This document shows, piece after piece, positions 30,688-46,000 of a stretch of 64,000 nucleotides of DNA; position 1 is the stretch's first letter, and every line of letters starts with the position of its first letter. The stretch is from assembly GCF_019097595.1 (NCBI RefSeq), contig NC_080731.1:13314071-13378070 (forward strand), given 5' to 3'. The notes under the pieces were generated by a model. It was not told the origin of the DNA, did no database searches, and saw only the letters and a program-made list of their open reading frames with translations. The stretch is from Hemibagrus wyckioides. Taxonomy: Eukaryota > Chordata > Actinopteri > Siluriformes > Bagridae. The translations under genes and the position numbers were made by a program.

Positions 30688-30855
30688 TCACAGCATTTGG
30701 CACATGTCCTTATCGAGAGTGACTTACCGAAATGAAGGACATTGCATTTTACATTTAGACAACTGAGCAGTTTAGGGTTAAGGGCCTTTCTTAAGGGTCC
30801 AGCAGGAGTACTGGGATTTGAACTCATGACCCTCTGATCAGTAGTCCACTACATT
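30688..30855 (-). mobile_element. tRNA-derived SINE, - strand
   Basis: Reverse complement of the family at 1972-2155: the + strand shows the tail first (GGCACATGTCCTTATCGAGAG), then GGGTTAAGGGCC and the B-box complement GGGATTTGAACTCATGACC. Confidence 0.75.
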
Positions 30856-32439
30856 CATAAATTTGGCTAAACCTGTAAGGTAAATTGTGTCAGTGTATTA
30901 ATATTATGTACAGTAGCTTGATGTTGGCTCTCTGAGGTACTAAATGAGGCTCTGTGTGATTTACTGGCTGAATGCCCTCTTTATCCCTAGAAAATATTCA
31001 ATGTTTAAAAAAAACCCAAACTGTACGTTTTGGTGTTTAGTTTAGGATAAAGCTCCATGTGCAGGTGTGAGAGTTATTTGGTTGGAAGCATTTCTTAAGG
31101 AGAGCTTTGAAACAGTTACATCCCTCTAAGCCGGAGGGCTAATATACTACGAAAACAAATTAAAGGAAATTAGACACGGGTAAGAAAACAAGACAGTATT
31201 TGGCTGATTCAGGCCTTAAAGCCTAAAAACATGTTTTTGAATCAATATGAAAGCTTGTGATTTTCCTTACTTTATGCACGGTTGTATGCTGTAGTTGTAG
31301 ATGTAGTTATTTGATCTGTTAGTCAACCAACTGCTGTGCACATAAACACTATAACATAATATTAAGAAAACATTTCTCACTCACTCTTTCAGTAACCTCT
31401 TTATCTTGGTAAATTTCAAAGTGGATTCAGAGCTTGTCCTGGGAACACCAGGAGTAAGAACACACACACACACACTCGTTTACTCTATGGGCAGTTTAAC
31501 CCAGTTTAGTTGGAAGACTGGAGAACCTGGTGGAAACCCATACATAATCATAAACTGCACTAACAATACACTGAGCTCAGCATCAAACTGGGGACCCTGG
31601 CATGCAGCAGCCACACACTGCATCATCATACCACCTTTTCTGTTATGTTTATATTTGTCATTATTGAGCAATTTACTAGAGGTATATACAGTATTTGCTG
31701 TTTGTGCACATGCACCCAAAAAATGTTCTTGAAAATCTGGTTATATAGACTCAATAGACAGGCTTTAGAATGAGATTTCTATGAGTTACTGCAATTTTAT
31801 ATAAAGATAATCCTGTCAAGTTTAAACTGCTTATTTATTTTAATTACACACACAAATCTTTTTTTACTCATCCATTTTATATGAATGACTTCATCCAAAA
31901 GAAACCCACAAATTAGGGTAATTTGATTAAAATAATAATTAAAAAAATGCTGTTGCTGTCAGTGTTCTCTGCTTGTGAGGCACACTTTCACGCTTTAGTC
32001 TTAACAATGCATTACATTGTTCATAACAATCATTGTATTGTTTTCGGCTCTGTGTGAGTTTTTGTGACTCATGACTTATGCAAATCAGCTGTATGCGGAC
32101 GCGCTGGCTAATTTCAGGGTGAATAGAATTTAACAACATTGTGTCGAGGCACAGGCACATATTAAATAATCTTCCATTCAAACAAAGGACTTCTGTTTAT
32201 CCTAATTGGTCTGGCTAATCTGAGGGTATTTTCAAAATGTTAAGTCATTTAGTAGGCAATTTTCGAAAGTGGTTAAGCCAGTGGACTACTGATCAGAAGC
32301 AAGACCCTTTACCCTCATATACAGTGTAAATGTAAAGGTGATAATAAGGTGCAGTGTATGGAAGAGTGGGCTGTGCTTGTGGTGGTGTTATTATAGATTG
32401 AAAGTCTGCTGACCGGCTAGAATAAGCTGTGATACTCTC

Positions 32440-32765
32440 TGCCTGATGGAGCAGTGACAGTAGTCCATGGTTGATGATCCTCTGTGCACTCTTCAGAAAA
32501 CACCTGGTGTAGATGTCCGGGAAGGAAGGAAGCTCACCTTGGTTTTAAGTCAAGTTTGGAGGGCAAAATGGTGTTGAATGCTGAGCTGTATTCCACAAAC
32601 AGCATGCTCACATATGTGTTCTTTTTGTCCCGGTGTAAAGAGAGCAGTGTGTAGATTGAAGGCTATGGTATTATCATTGGAGGGGTTGTTGAGATAAGTA
32701 AACTGCACTGGGTAGAGCAAGGCAGGCAGCACAGAGTAGATGTAGTCTACTGGGGGTCAGAGCAT
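32440..32765 (-). mobile_element. non-LTR retrotransposon (LINE) reverse-transcriptase fragment
   Basis: The - strand encodes a recognisable piece of a LINE reverse transcriptase: LLYPVQFTYLNNPSNDNTIA, then HTALFTP and, after a frameshift, DKKNTYVSMLFVEYSSAFNT. The last matches the F.DYSSAFNT motif. Truncated at both ends. Confidence 0.8.
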
Positions 32766-33014
32766 CGGGGTGCCTAGCCATTAAATGAAGGAATTCATTG
32801 AATTATTAAAAACGAATAAAAATAGGGAATGGTGTTGGCATAACTATGTATTGGTAATAACAATTGCAATAAAATTTCTCGGCTAGATTATAAAATGTAT
32901 TTATTCCTATAGATGGCGCTATAATCCCAGCTTACTCTTTTGGCACATCTGTCCTGACCACACAGTCTATATTTAGTCAAATCATTTGAGGGATGGCAGG
33001 GCAGTAGTCTTTGT

Positions 33015-33053
33015 GTGTGTGTGTGTGTGTGTGCATGTGTGTGTGTTCATGCT
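33015..33053. repeat. (GT)n microsatellite
   Basis: GT run with a CA interruption. Confidence 0.9.
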
Positions 33054-33589
33054 TGCATGTGTGTGAGAGAAAGACAGTTCAGTAGTAAGGGTATTTGAGG
33101 GCAAATCCCACTCCATAAAATTGACACACACTCAGCAAACTTCTGAGCAAACTGGACTAGAAACATTCACTGATTCTCCAGCAATGTAATAAAGAACTAA
33201 TATATGTGCAGTAAAAACCAGTTCATTACATTTATACCAATAGCTAAGATTTATTTAAATACATTTGCATTTCCTTTCGATAAACAATGCTTATGATCTG
33301 ATTCAACATGCCTCCTGATGCGGCAGATTGTTCACAAATGTGATGAACCAATCAAAGAACCTGTTGCATATGCATTAATTAAGCTGCTTTGTTAATAAAA
33401 AATAAATAAATATGTCCACAATGCAGCAAAGGGCAGTCACATGTAGGAGACTCACAAATTCAGAGATATATTCAAATGCAGAAAGGCAGTCATTCTATAT
33501 GATGGCTGATAGGATCAGACATTAACAGTGACTGCACTTTCTATGGCTTCTCTCTTTTCCCTTATCTTTTTCTTTTTTTAACCATAAAG

Positions 33590-33664
33590 GATGACCTCAT
33601 CGCTAAATATGGCTCCCGGCTCCTTCCTCGCCTCATCATCAGCAGATTGGAGAATGGGCGCTGA
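33590..33664 (+). CDS. orphan terminal-exon-like segment
   Basis: A long polypyrimidine tract ending AACCATAAAG precedes an open frame DDLIAKYGSRLLPRLIISRL then ENGR and TGA at 33662-33664. I do not recognise the protein. It would accept a phase 0 donor, such as that of the RGS exon at 27946, and would then replace the end of the RGS domain. It is short enough to be chance, so an alternative last exon or the tail of an unseen gene are both only possibilities. Confidence 0.2.
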   Translation, partial: DDLIAKYGSRLLPRLIISRLENGR

Positions 33665-35168
33665 GCCAGTTTTCTCTATCTCTTAAAGGAACAGTCCTCC
33701 CTCACACCCTGTCTCACACTATCGCTGTCTGTCTGCTCTCTCTCCCTCTGGTGCTTTATCTCATGCACATACTTTCATGTCAGAAAGTCAGACTTTGTTC
33801 TTACTCTCCTCATTTGCACTCCCTCTCTCACATGCACAATCCAGGCCAATTTATGGATATTGATTATGTCTATGAACTATATAAGCTTTGCTCTGAGACA
33901 ATCAGAAACAAAAAGAATTTGTGGCAGCAGCTTGCTTCCACAAGAAATGAAACCACGTCCAGTGAAGCGTAGTTCCAAAACCCTGCAGAGCAACACAGAC
34001 TTCCCAGACTGTATCATGTAATCGAGCATGGCTCTTCATGTCAGAGAGTTTATGGAGTGTAATATGAAGAGTATGACCACCGCAGCACTCTTTCTCGACT
34101 TCTCTGATGAGTACATCAATCCTGTTCTTAACAGGAGTTTAATCAATAGGCCATGCCGAGGTGAACTGGCAACTAAATCTGCAGTATGATGAGTAAAATA
34201 AAGTCAGCTACAGAGGCCAAACTGTGGCTGCGCCACTCACTGCCATGTTAATTCTTGTTTTATTCCTTTTAACAGGGTAACTTCTATAAAAGGTAATGTT
34301 AGTCATGGCGACTCAAATGAATTTTTGGTCATTCGTGAAGTATAAAAATCCACCATGGCCTCGTTTTAATGATGTGGCCTCCTTTACTTTTTTGTCCGGC
34401 ATTGTCATGCTGTTCTTTCTGGTGCCCAACTTCTTTCGAAGGCTCAGATGGTTCAAATTAGGGCTTTCCCTTTTCCCACTGTAAATAACCCTTTCTACAA
34501 TCCTTCTGCCAACGCTTGAAATCCTCCAAAAGTTTTCATTTTGCATCATTCACCTCAAAGTATGCTTAACTCGGCCTCCTTCAAACATTGCCACAGGCTG
34601 ATTAAAAATCTGGACAGTTATGCAGAGCTTAACCTCATTTTTTGGGACATTCCTCCGTCAGGGTCAAAGGGCATCCAAGGATAAGAGAAGGATAGTTGAA
34701 AATTATTAACAGCAAATAGGTAGCCTTTTAAAAAAAAAGAAAAAGAAAAAAGGCATGTAAAAAAGTAAGTCTTGCAGTAACTCTTGCAGCCAGGCCTGTT
34801 GGCAGTAATTCTGAAGTATGGTTGTTTTAAACCTGTCACGCTGAGCAGAGTGGTTGTTGGTTGTTGTGGCTGTAAGAAGCAGTAGGCCAAACCAAGCTCT
34901 GAATAGGTATGATGAAGTAATGGGTTACAAGCACACTGCTGTCCACTGCCTGCAGGTTTATGGAGTATTTCCTGGGCTTGTTTGTGCAGTGAGCGCAGCG
35001 TTCCAGCAGTAATAACAAATAACCACAACAAGCAACACTAGGAGGGAAACAGAACTAGATTAACATTTACACAATTTGGAGGTTCGGCTATTTTTTACAG
35101 TTGCTTAGTGGTAAAAGATTTGGCTCAGCAGTTATTCTTATTTCACACACACACACACACCTACCTAC

Positions 35169-35228
<60 letters not shown>

Positions 35229-36900
35229 AGGGGTAGCCCTTTCATTTTTAAAAGTTATGTCTATTACATGTAGTCTACCTTGCTTGTTTGGTATTAAAGT
35301 AGATCTAACTTTTGTAACAACTACTACTAATCAATCTGAGACAGATTATTTTACACCATGCTTACACCACAGCAATCTGCTAATGATTACATTTTTTATA
35401 TTATTAATGGATGGCACACTTATAGTTACTTATCTACAAGATAAGTTACTTCCTGTTATCACTTACATTACAACTGACACAAACAGTAATTCCACTGCAA
35501 ACTGTTCCACTGTTAATAAGTTAATGAGACAAAAAAGCACTGTTCTCAGTACTAAAGACTTTACTGGTGCAGATTTACAAATGTACTGACAATTACAAAA
35601 CATTTGAGATTCCTTCAATATATGCTAACCGCAACCTTACCTTATGAACAAAAACAGGTTTTTCTTTGCTTTTTTCTTCTGCTTATTATTAGAATAATGG
35701 TGTTAACCCAAGCAGATTTATGTAATCTATTCAATTGTATACCATTGTAAGAGCTGTGCTGTCGTAAATAATTAATACATTCTGATCAATCAGATTCAAG
35801 AATTCAGTGTTGTTATATAAAGTGCAATAATTACTCATATCTTAATCACACACGAGGTTTCTTAAGAAAATCTCATGTTTTTTAGCACAGCCTAATGACT
35901 ATTAAAATGACTAAACATTGAACTTGTTCTCCTGCTGTTTCTTGTCACCTTGGGCTGAAAAAAAAGCAGAAGAATTTGCTCTTAAGTTAATGTTACTCCA
36001 GATGTGGGACTATTAATTAAATTGCAGCACTGGTGAGAAAAGAGCATAGCTAGCAGAATTAGAAGAGAAAAAAAAAGAAAAAAGCCCAGCCACACAACAT
36101 CGTGGAAGGGTCATCTCAGAATATGGACCATTAATATATGTGCCTCCTCTGTCTGACTGTTTCTTTGTGCAGAGGAAAAGGACATTATCACAATACCAGG
36201 AGGCCATCCAACCAATATGGGAATCATTTGATTTCTGGCTATGTTGACTATTGTTATTTTTTGCCATCTTTATTTTCCCCACAAATAAGATGGATAAACA
36301 AAACATTGGACAGGGCTTTATTCAGGGAATTTTCAGAATGTCCTCAGAGACAAATAACTTAAAGCCTGTTTAGTTTTTTAATACATGCTTTGCATTTGTC
36401 AATGACCTACAACATGCATGTCAATGTTTGCAAGCAACATACTCTGTTTTCTGATCTTATCAGAGTAAAGCAGCCATGACTGGAAATAAATACTGAAATA
36501 AGCACAGCCTTAAGTGACCCATATCCTCTTTTGACTTCAAAATATGGAAATATTGTACTCTTTCAAAACAAACTAACTTCTCTTACCATCACATAAAAAG
36601 CTCACCTGACGCAGTCCATCAGGTTTGAATTGACAAGCAAAACAACAGATTACCGGTTTCCACAACATGACCCCCCCACACACACCCCCACTTTCCCAGC
36701 TACCTTCCAAACAAAATTCCTGGCTAATTCTAAACAGCTGTGTATTGCTCGTCTCATATCGGTGGTGCGTGAGATCTAAGAGCTGTGCACTGCACCGACC
36801 CTGACCCTATGCACTAGATATTGCATGATCCCGTTATTTGTGTTGACTACTTCTTTTATAATCCACTGAACATCAAGTTGAACAACAGAGCTATATGTCT
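33665..36900. other. intergenic stretch, nothing gene-like
   Basis: AT-rich. It contains a (CA)n-(CTAT)n compound microsatellite (35144-35228), but no transposon, RNA or coding exon I can support. Confidence 0.5.
35144..35228. repeat. compound (CA)n-(CTAC)n-(CTAT)n microsatellite
   Basis: (CA)n to about 35160, two CTAC units, then about 15 CTAT units. The 162-codon open frame across it is a repeat artefact. Confidence 0.95.
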
Positions 36901-36924
36901 GTATTGCCAGTGTTGTTTGAGTCA

Positions 36925-37009
36925 AGAAGCTTTCATTGTCATTTCAACCATATATAGCTGATGCAGTGCATACTGAAATGAAACAACATTTCTCCAGAAC
37001 CAGGGTGCA
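36925..37009 (+). repeat. unique-looking leader of the minisatellite, likely old interspersed repeat
   Basis: TTTCATTGTCATTTCAACCATATATAGCTG... through AACATTTCTCCAGAACCAGGGTGC leads without a break into the first satellite unit. I remember similar text ahead of ACATAAAACAAC repeats in other fish, suggesting the array grew from the tail of a dispersed element (inference). Confidence 0.45.
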
Positions 37010-40000
37010 ATATAAAACAACACAGAGCTACATAAAACAACACAGAGCTACATAAACAATACAGAGTTACATTAAACAACACAGAGCTACATAAGCAACA
37101 CAGAGTTACATAAAACAATACAGAGTTACATAAACAATACAGAGTTACATTAAACAACACAGAGCTACATAAGCAACACAGAGTTACATAAAACAATACA
37201 GAGTTACATAAACAATACAGTTACATTAAACAACACAGAGCTACATAAGCAACACAGAGTTACATTAAACAACACAGAGCTACATAAGCAACACAGAGTT
37301 ACATAAACAATACAGAGTTACATTAAACAACACAGAGCTACATAAGCAACACAGAGTTACATTAAGCAACACAGAGTTACATAAAACAATACAGAGTTAC
37401 ATTAAACAACACAGAGCTACATAAAACAACACAGAGCTACATAAAACAACACAGAGCTAAATAAACAACACAGAGTTACATAAACAACACTGAGCTACAT
37501 AAAACAACAGAGTTACATAAAACAACACAGAGTTACATAAACAACACTGAGCTACCTAAACAACACAGAGTTACATAAACAACACAGAGTTACATAAAAC
37601 AACACAGAGCTACATAAACAACACAGAGCTACATAAAACAACACAGAGTTACATAAACAGCACAGAGTTACATAAACAGCACAGAGTTACATAAACAACA
37701 CAGAGCTACCGAAACAACACAGAGCTACAGAAACAACACAGAGCTACATAAAACAACACAGAGTTACATAAACAGCACAGAGTTACATAAACAACACAGA
37801 GCTACAGAAACAACACAGTTACATAAACAACACAGAGTTACATAAACAACACAGAGTTACATAAACAACACAGAGCTACATAAACAACACAGAGTTACAT
37901 AAAACACAGAGCTATAGAAACAACACAGAGTTACATAAAACAGAGTTACATAAACAACACAGAGCTACATAAACAACACAGAGTTACATAAACAACACAG
38001 AGTTACATAAACAACACAGAGTTACATAAAACAACACAGAGCTACATAAACAACACAGAGCTACATAAAACAACACAGAGTTACATAAACAGCACAGAGT
38101 TACATAAACAACACAGAGTTACATAAACAACACAGAGCTACAGAAACAACACAGAGCTACAGAAACAACACAGTTACATAAACAACACAGAGTTACATAA
38201 ACAACACAGAGCTACATAAACAACACAGAGTTACATAAACAACACAGAGTTACATAAACAACACAGAGCTACATAAACAACACAGAGTTACATAAAACAC
38301 AGAGCTATAGAAACAACACAGAGTTACATAAAACAGAGTTACATAAACAACACAGAGCTACATAAACAACACAGAGTTACATAAACAACACAGAGTTACA
38401 TAAACAACACAGAGTTACATAAACAACACAGAGCTACATAAACAACACAGAGTTACATAAAACACAGAGCTACATAAACAACACAGAGTTACATAAAACA
38501 GAGTTACATAAACAACACAGAGTTACATAAAACAACACAGAGTTACATAAAACAACACAGAGCTACATAAACAACACAGAGCTACATAAACAACACAGAG
38601 TTACATAAAACAACACAGAGCTACAGAAACAACACAGAGCTACATAAACAACACAGTTACATAAAACAAGAGAGTTACATAAAACAACAGAGTTACATAA
38701 ACAACACAGAGTTACATAAACAACACTGAGCTACATAAAACAACACAGAGCTACATAAACAACACAGAGTTACATAAAACAACACAGAGCTACAGAAACA
38801 ACACAGAGTTACATAAACAACACAGAGTTACATAAACAACACAGAGCTACATAAACAACACAGAGTTATAAACAACACAGAGTTACATAAAACAACACAG
38901 CTACATTAACAACACAATTACATAAACAACACAGAGTTACATAAACAACACAGAGCCACATAAACAACCCAGAGCTACATAAACAACACAGAGCTACAGA
39001 AACAACACAGAGCCACATAAACATCCCAGAGCTACATAAACAACCCAGAGCCACAGAAACAACACAAAGCCACAGAAACAACACAGAGCTACATAAAACA
39101 ACACAGAGGTACATAAACAACACAGAGCTACATAAAACAAAACAGTTACATAAACAACACAGAGCTACATAAAACAACACAGAGCTACAGAAACAACACA
39201 GAGCCACATAAACATCCCAGAGCTACATAAACAACCCAGAGCCACAGAAACAACACAAAGCCACAGAAACAACACAGAGCTACATAAAACAACACAGAGG
39301 TACATAAACAACACAGAGCTACATAAAACAACACAGAGCCACATAAACATCCCAGAGCTACATAAACAACCCAGAGCTACAGAAACAACACAGAGCCACA
39401 TAAACAACACAGAGCTACATAAAACAACACAGAGGTACATAAACAACACAGAGCTACATAAAACAACACAGAGCTACAGAAACAACACAGAGCCACATAA
39501 ACAACACAGTTACATAAAACAACACAGAGTTACATAAAACAACACAGAGCTACATAAAACAACACAGAGCTACATAAACAACACAGAGTTACATAAAACA
39601 CAGAGCTACAGAAACAACACAGAGCTACATAAACAACAGAGTTACATAAAACAGAGTTACATAAAACAACACAGAGTTACATAAAACAACACAGAGCTAC
39701 ATAAACAACACAGAGTTACATAAAACAGAGTTACATAAAACAACACAGAGCTACAGAAACAACACAGAGCTACATAAACAACACAGAGTTACATAAAACA
39801 ACACAGAGCTACAGAAACAACACAGAGCTACATAAACAACACAGTTACATAAAACAACACAGAGTTACATAAAACAACACAGAGCTACATAAAACAACAC
39901 AGAGCTACATAAACAACACAGAGTTACATAAAACACAGAGCTACAGAAACAACACAGAGCTACATAAACAACACAGAGCTACATAAACAACACAGAGTTA

Positions 40001-43000
40001 CATAAAACAGAGTTACATAAACAACACAGAGTTACATAAAACAACACAGAGTTACATAAAACAACACAGAGCTACATAAACAACACAGAGCTACATAAAC
40101 AACACAGAGCTACATAAACAACACAGAGCTACATAAACAACCCAGAGCTACAGAAACAACACAGAGCCACATAAACAACACAGAGCTACATAAAACAACA
40201 CAGAGGTACATAAACAACACAGAGCTACATAAAACAACACAGAGCTACATAAACAACACAGAGTTACATAAAACAGAGTTACATAAACAACACAGAGTTA
40301 CATAAAACAACACAGAGTTACATAAAACAACACAGAGTTACATAAAACAACACAGAGCTACATAAACAACACAGAGTTACATAAAACAACACAGAGCTAC
40401 AGAAACAACACAGAGCTACATAAACAACACAGTTACATAAAACAACACAGAGCTACATAAAACAACACAGAGCTACATAAACAACACAGAGTTACATAAA
40501 ACACAGAGCTACAGAAACAACACAGAGCTACATAAACAACACAGAGCTACATAAACAACACAGAGCCACATAAAACAACACAGAGTTACAGAAACAACAC
40601 AGAGCTACATAAACAACAGAGTTACATAAAACAACAGAGTTACATAAACAACACAGAGCTACATAAAACAACACAGAGCTACAGAAACAACACAGAGCCA
40701 CATAAACATCCCAGAGCTACATAAACAACCCAGAGCTACAGAAACAACACAGAGCCACATAACACAGAGCTACATAAAACAACACAGAGGTACATAAACA
40801 ACACAGAGCTACATAAAACAACACAGAGCTACAGAAACAACACAGAGCTACATAAACAACACAGAGCTACATAAAACAACACAGAGCTACATAAACAACA
40901 CAGAGCTACATAAACAACACAGAGCCACATAAACAAACACAGAGTTACAGAAACAACACAGAGCTACATAAACAACAGAGTTACATAAAACAGAGTTACA
41001 TAAAACAACACAGAGTTACATAAAACAACACAGAGTTACATAAAACAACACAGAGCTACATAAACAACACAGAGTTACATAAAACAACACAGAGCTACAG
41101 AAACAACACAGAGCTACATAAACAACACAGAGCTACATAAAACAACACAGAGCTACATAACACAGAGCTACATAAACAACACAGAGCCACATAAAACAAC
41201 ACAGAGTTACAGAAACAACACAGAGCTACATAAACAACAGAGTTACATAAAACAACACAGAGCTACAGAAACAACACAGAGCTACATAAACAACACAGAG
41301 CTACATAAAACAACACAGAGCTACATAAACAACACAGAGCTACATAAACAACACAGAGCCACATAAAACAACACAGAGTTACAGAAACAACACAGAGCTA
41401 CATAAACAACAGAGTTACATAAAACAACAGAGTTACATAAACAACACAGAGCTACATAAACAACACTGAGCTACATAAAACAACACAGAGCTACATAAAA
41501 CAACACAGTGCTACATAAACAACACAGAGTTACAGAAACAACACAGAGTTACATAAACAACACAGAGCTACATAAACAAAACATAGTTACATAAAACAAG
41601 ACAGAGCTACATAAACAACACAGAGTTATAAACAACACAGAGTTACATAAAACAACACAGAGCTACAGAAACAACACAGAGTTACATAAAACAACACAGC
41701 TACATAAACAACACAATTACATAAACAACACAGAGTTACATAAACAAAACAGAGTTACATAAAACAACAGAGCTACATAAACAACACAGAGCCACATAAA
41801 CAACCCAGAGCTACATAAACAACACAGAGCTACAGAAACAACACAGAGCCACATAAACAACACAGAGCTACATAAAACAACACAGAGCTACAGAAACAAC
41901 ACAGAGCCACATAAACAACCCAGAGCTACAGAAACAACACAGAGCCACATAAACAACACAGAGCTACATAAAACAACACAGAGTTACATAAACAACACAG
42001 AGTTACATAAAACAACACAGAGCTACATAAACAACACAGAGCTACATAAACAACACAGAGTTACATAAAACAACACAGAGCCACATAAACAACACAGAGC
42101 TACATAAAACAACACAGTTACATAAACAACACAGAGCTACATAAAACAACACAGAGCTACAGAAACAACACAGAGCCACATAAACAACCCAGAGTTACAT
42201 AAACAACAAAGAGCTACAGAAACAACACAGAGCCACATAAACAACACAGAGCTACATAAACAACACAGTTACATAAAACAACACAGAGCTACATAAAACA
42301 ACACAGAGTTACATAAACAACACAGAGCTACATAAAACAACACAGAGCCACAGAAACAACACAGAGCTACATAAAACAACACAGTGCTACATAAACAACA
42401 CAGAGTTACATAAAACAACAGAGCTACAGAAACAACACAGAGTTACATAAACAACACAGAGCTACATAAACAACACAGAGCCACATAAACAAAACAGTTA
42501 CATAAAACAAGACAGAGCTACATAAACAACAAAATTACATAAACAACACAGTTATAAACAACACAGAGTTACATAAACAACACAGAGTTACATAAAACAA
42601 CACAGAGCTACATAAAACAACACAGAGCTACAGAAACAACACAATTACATAAACAACACAGAGTTACATAAACAACACAGAGTTACATAAAACAACACAG
42701 AGCTACATAAAACAACACAGTGCTACATAAAACAACACAGAGTTACATAAACAACACTGAGCTACATAAACAACACAGAGTTACATAACACAGAGTTACA
42801 TAAACAACACTGAGCTACATAAAACAACACAGAGCTACATAAAACAACACAGAGTTACATAAACAACACAGAGTTACATAAACAACACAGAGCTACATAA
42901 AACAACACAGAGTTACATAAAACAACACAGAGTTACATAAAACAACACAGAGCTACATAAACAACACAGAGTTACATAAAACAACACAGAGCTACAGAAA

Positions 43001-46000
43001 CAACACAGAGCTACAGAAACAACACAGAGCTACATAAACAACACAGAGCTACATAAACAACACAGAGCCACATAAACAAACACAGAGTTACAGAAACAAC
43101 ACAGAGCTACATAAACAACAGAGTTACATAAAACAACAGAGTTACATAAACAACACAGAGCTACATAAACAACACTGAGCTACATAAAACAACACAGAGC
43201 TACATAAAACAACACAGTGCTACATAAACAACACAGAGTTACAGAAACAACACAGAGTTACATAAACAACACAGAGCTACATAAACAAAACATAGTTACA
43301 TAAAACAACACAGAGCTACAGAAACAACACAGAGCTACATAAACAACACAGAGCTACATAAAACAACACAGAGCTACATAAACAACACAGAGCTACATAA
43401 CACAGAGCTACATAAACAACACAGAGCCACATAAAACAACACAGAGTTACAGAAACAACACAGAGCTACATAAACAACAGAGTTACATAAAACAACACAG
43501 AGCTACAGAAACAACACAGAGCTACATAAACAACACAGAGCTACATAAAACAACACAGAGCTACATAAACAACACAGAGCTACATAAACAACACAGAGCC
43601 ACATAAAACAACACAGAGTTACAGAAACAACACAGAGTTACAGAAACAACACAGAGTTACATAAACAACACAGAGCTACATAAACAAAACATAGTTACAT
43701 AAAACAAGACAGAGCTACATAACACAGAGTTATAAACAACACAGAGTTACATAAAACAACACAGCTACAGAAACAACACAATTACATAAACAACACAGAG
43801 TTACATAAACAACAGAGTTACATAAAACAACAGAGTTACATAAACAACACAGAGTTACATAAACAACACTGAGTTACATAAACAACACTGAGTTACATAA
43901 AACAACACAGAGCTACAGAAACAACACAGAGTTACATAAACAACACAGAGTTACATAAACAACACAGAGCTACATAAACAAAACATAGTTACATAAAACA
44001 AGACAGAGCTACATAAACAACACAGAGTTATAAACAACACAGAGTTACATAAAACAACACAGAGCTACAGAAACAACACAGAGTTACATAAAACAACACA
44101 GCTACATAAACAACACAATTACATAAACAACACAGAGTTACATAAACAAAACAGAGTTACATAAAACAACAGAGCTACATAAACAACACAGAGCCACATA
44201 AACAACCCAGAGCTACATAAACAACACAGAGCTACAGAAACAACACAGAGCCACATAAACAACACAGAGCTACATAAAACAACACAGAGCTACAGAAACA
44301 ACACAGAGCCACATAAACAACACAGAGCTACATAAAACAACACAGAGTTACATAAACAACACAGAGTTACATAAACAAAACAGAGTTACATAAAACAACA
44401 GAGCTACATAAACAACACAGAGCCACATAAACAACCCAGAGCTACATAAACAACACAGAGTTACAGAAACAACACAGAGTTACAGAAACAACACAGAGCT
44501 ACATAAACAAAACATAGTTACATAAAACAAGACAGAGCTACATAAACAACACAGAGTTATAAACAACACAGAGTTACATAAAACAACACAGAGCTACAGA
44601 AACAACACAGAGTTACATAAAACAACACAGCTACATAAACAACACAATTACATAAACAACACAGAGTTACATAAACAAAACAGAGTTACATAAAACAACA
44701 GAGCTACATAAACAACCCAGAGCCACATAAACAACCCAGAGCTACATAAACAACACAGAGCTACAGAAACAACACAGAGCCACATAAACAACACAGAGCT
44801 ACATAAAACAACACAGAGCTACATAAAACAACACAGAGCTACATAAAACAACACAGAGCTACAGAAACAACACAGAGCTACATAAAACAACACAGAGCTA
44901 CATAAAACACCACAGAGTTACATAAACAACACAGAGCTACATAAAACAACACAGAGCCACATAAACAACACAGAGCTACATAAAACAACACAGAGCTACA
45001 GAAACAACACAGAGCCACATAAACAACCCAGAGCTACAGAAACAACACAGAGCCACATAAACAACACAGAGCTACATAAAACAACACAGAGTTACATAAA
45101 CAACACAGAGTTACATAAAACAACACAGAGCTACATAAACAACACAGAGCTACATAAACAACACAGAGTTACATAAAACAACACAGAGCCACATAAACAA
45201 CACAGAGCTACATAAAACAACACAGTTACATAAACAACACAGAGTTACATAAACAACACAGAGCTACAGAAACAACACAGAGCCACATAAACAACCCAGA
45301 GTTACATAAACAACAAAGAGCTACAGAAACAACACAGAGCCACATAAACAACACAGAGCTACATAAACAACACAGTTACATAAAACAACACAGAGCTACA
45401 TAAAACAACACAGAGTTACATAAACAACACAGAGCTACATAAAACAACACAGAGCCACAGAAACAACACAGAGCTACATAAACAACACAGAGTTACATAA
45501 AACAACAGAGCTACAGAAACAACACAGAGTTACATAAACAACACAGAGCTACATAAACAACACAGAGCCACATAAACAAAACATAGTTACATAAAACAAG
45601 ACAGAGCTACATAAACAACAAAATTACATAAACAACACAGTTATAAACAACACAGAGTTACATAAACAACACAGAGTTACATAAAACAACAGAGCTACAT
45701 AAACAACACAGAGCCACATAAACAACCCAGAGCTACATAAACAACACAGAGCTACAGAAACAACACAGAGCCACATAAACAACACAGAGCTACATAAAAC
45801 AACACAGAGCTACATAAAACAACACAGAGCTACAGAAACAACACAGAGCTACATAAAACAACACAGAGCTACATAAAACACCACAGAGTTACATAAACAA
45901 CACAGAGCTACATAAAACAACACAGAGCCACATAAACAACACAGAGCTACATAAAACAACACAGAGCTACAGAAACAACACAGAGCCACATAAACAACCC

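Larger units (their letters stand above)
30856..33589. other. intergenic stretch with SINE and LINE fragments
   Basis: AT-rich. A partial SINE of the 1972 family lies at about 32262-32340, a LINE fragment at 32440-32765 and (GT)n at about 33015-33053. Otherwise nothing recognised. Confidence 0.5.

Noticed and set aside
34836..35031. Overlapping - strand frames near a pyrimidine-rich stretch
   Set aside because: No splice sites, no recognisable domain, and base composition like the surroundings.
35101..35589. 162-codon frame with LSIYLSIY repeats
   Set aside because: Produced by the (CTAT)n microsatellite.
38866..39449. Open frames on the - strand rich in Leu, Cys, Val (up to 113 codons)
   Set aside because: They are translations of the minisatellite unit and repeat with it. 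No start context, splice sites or family.
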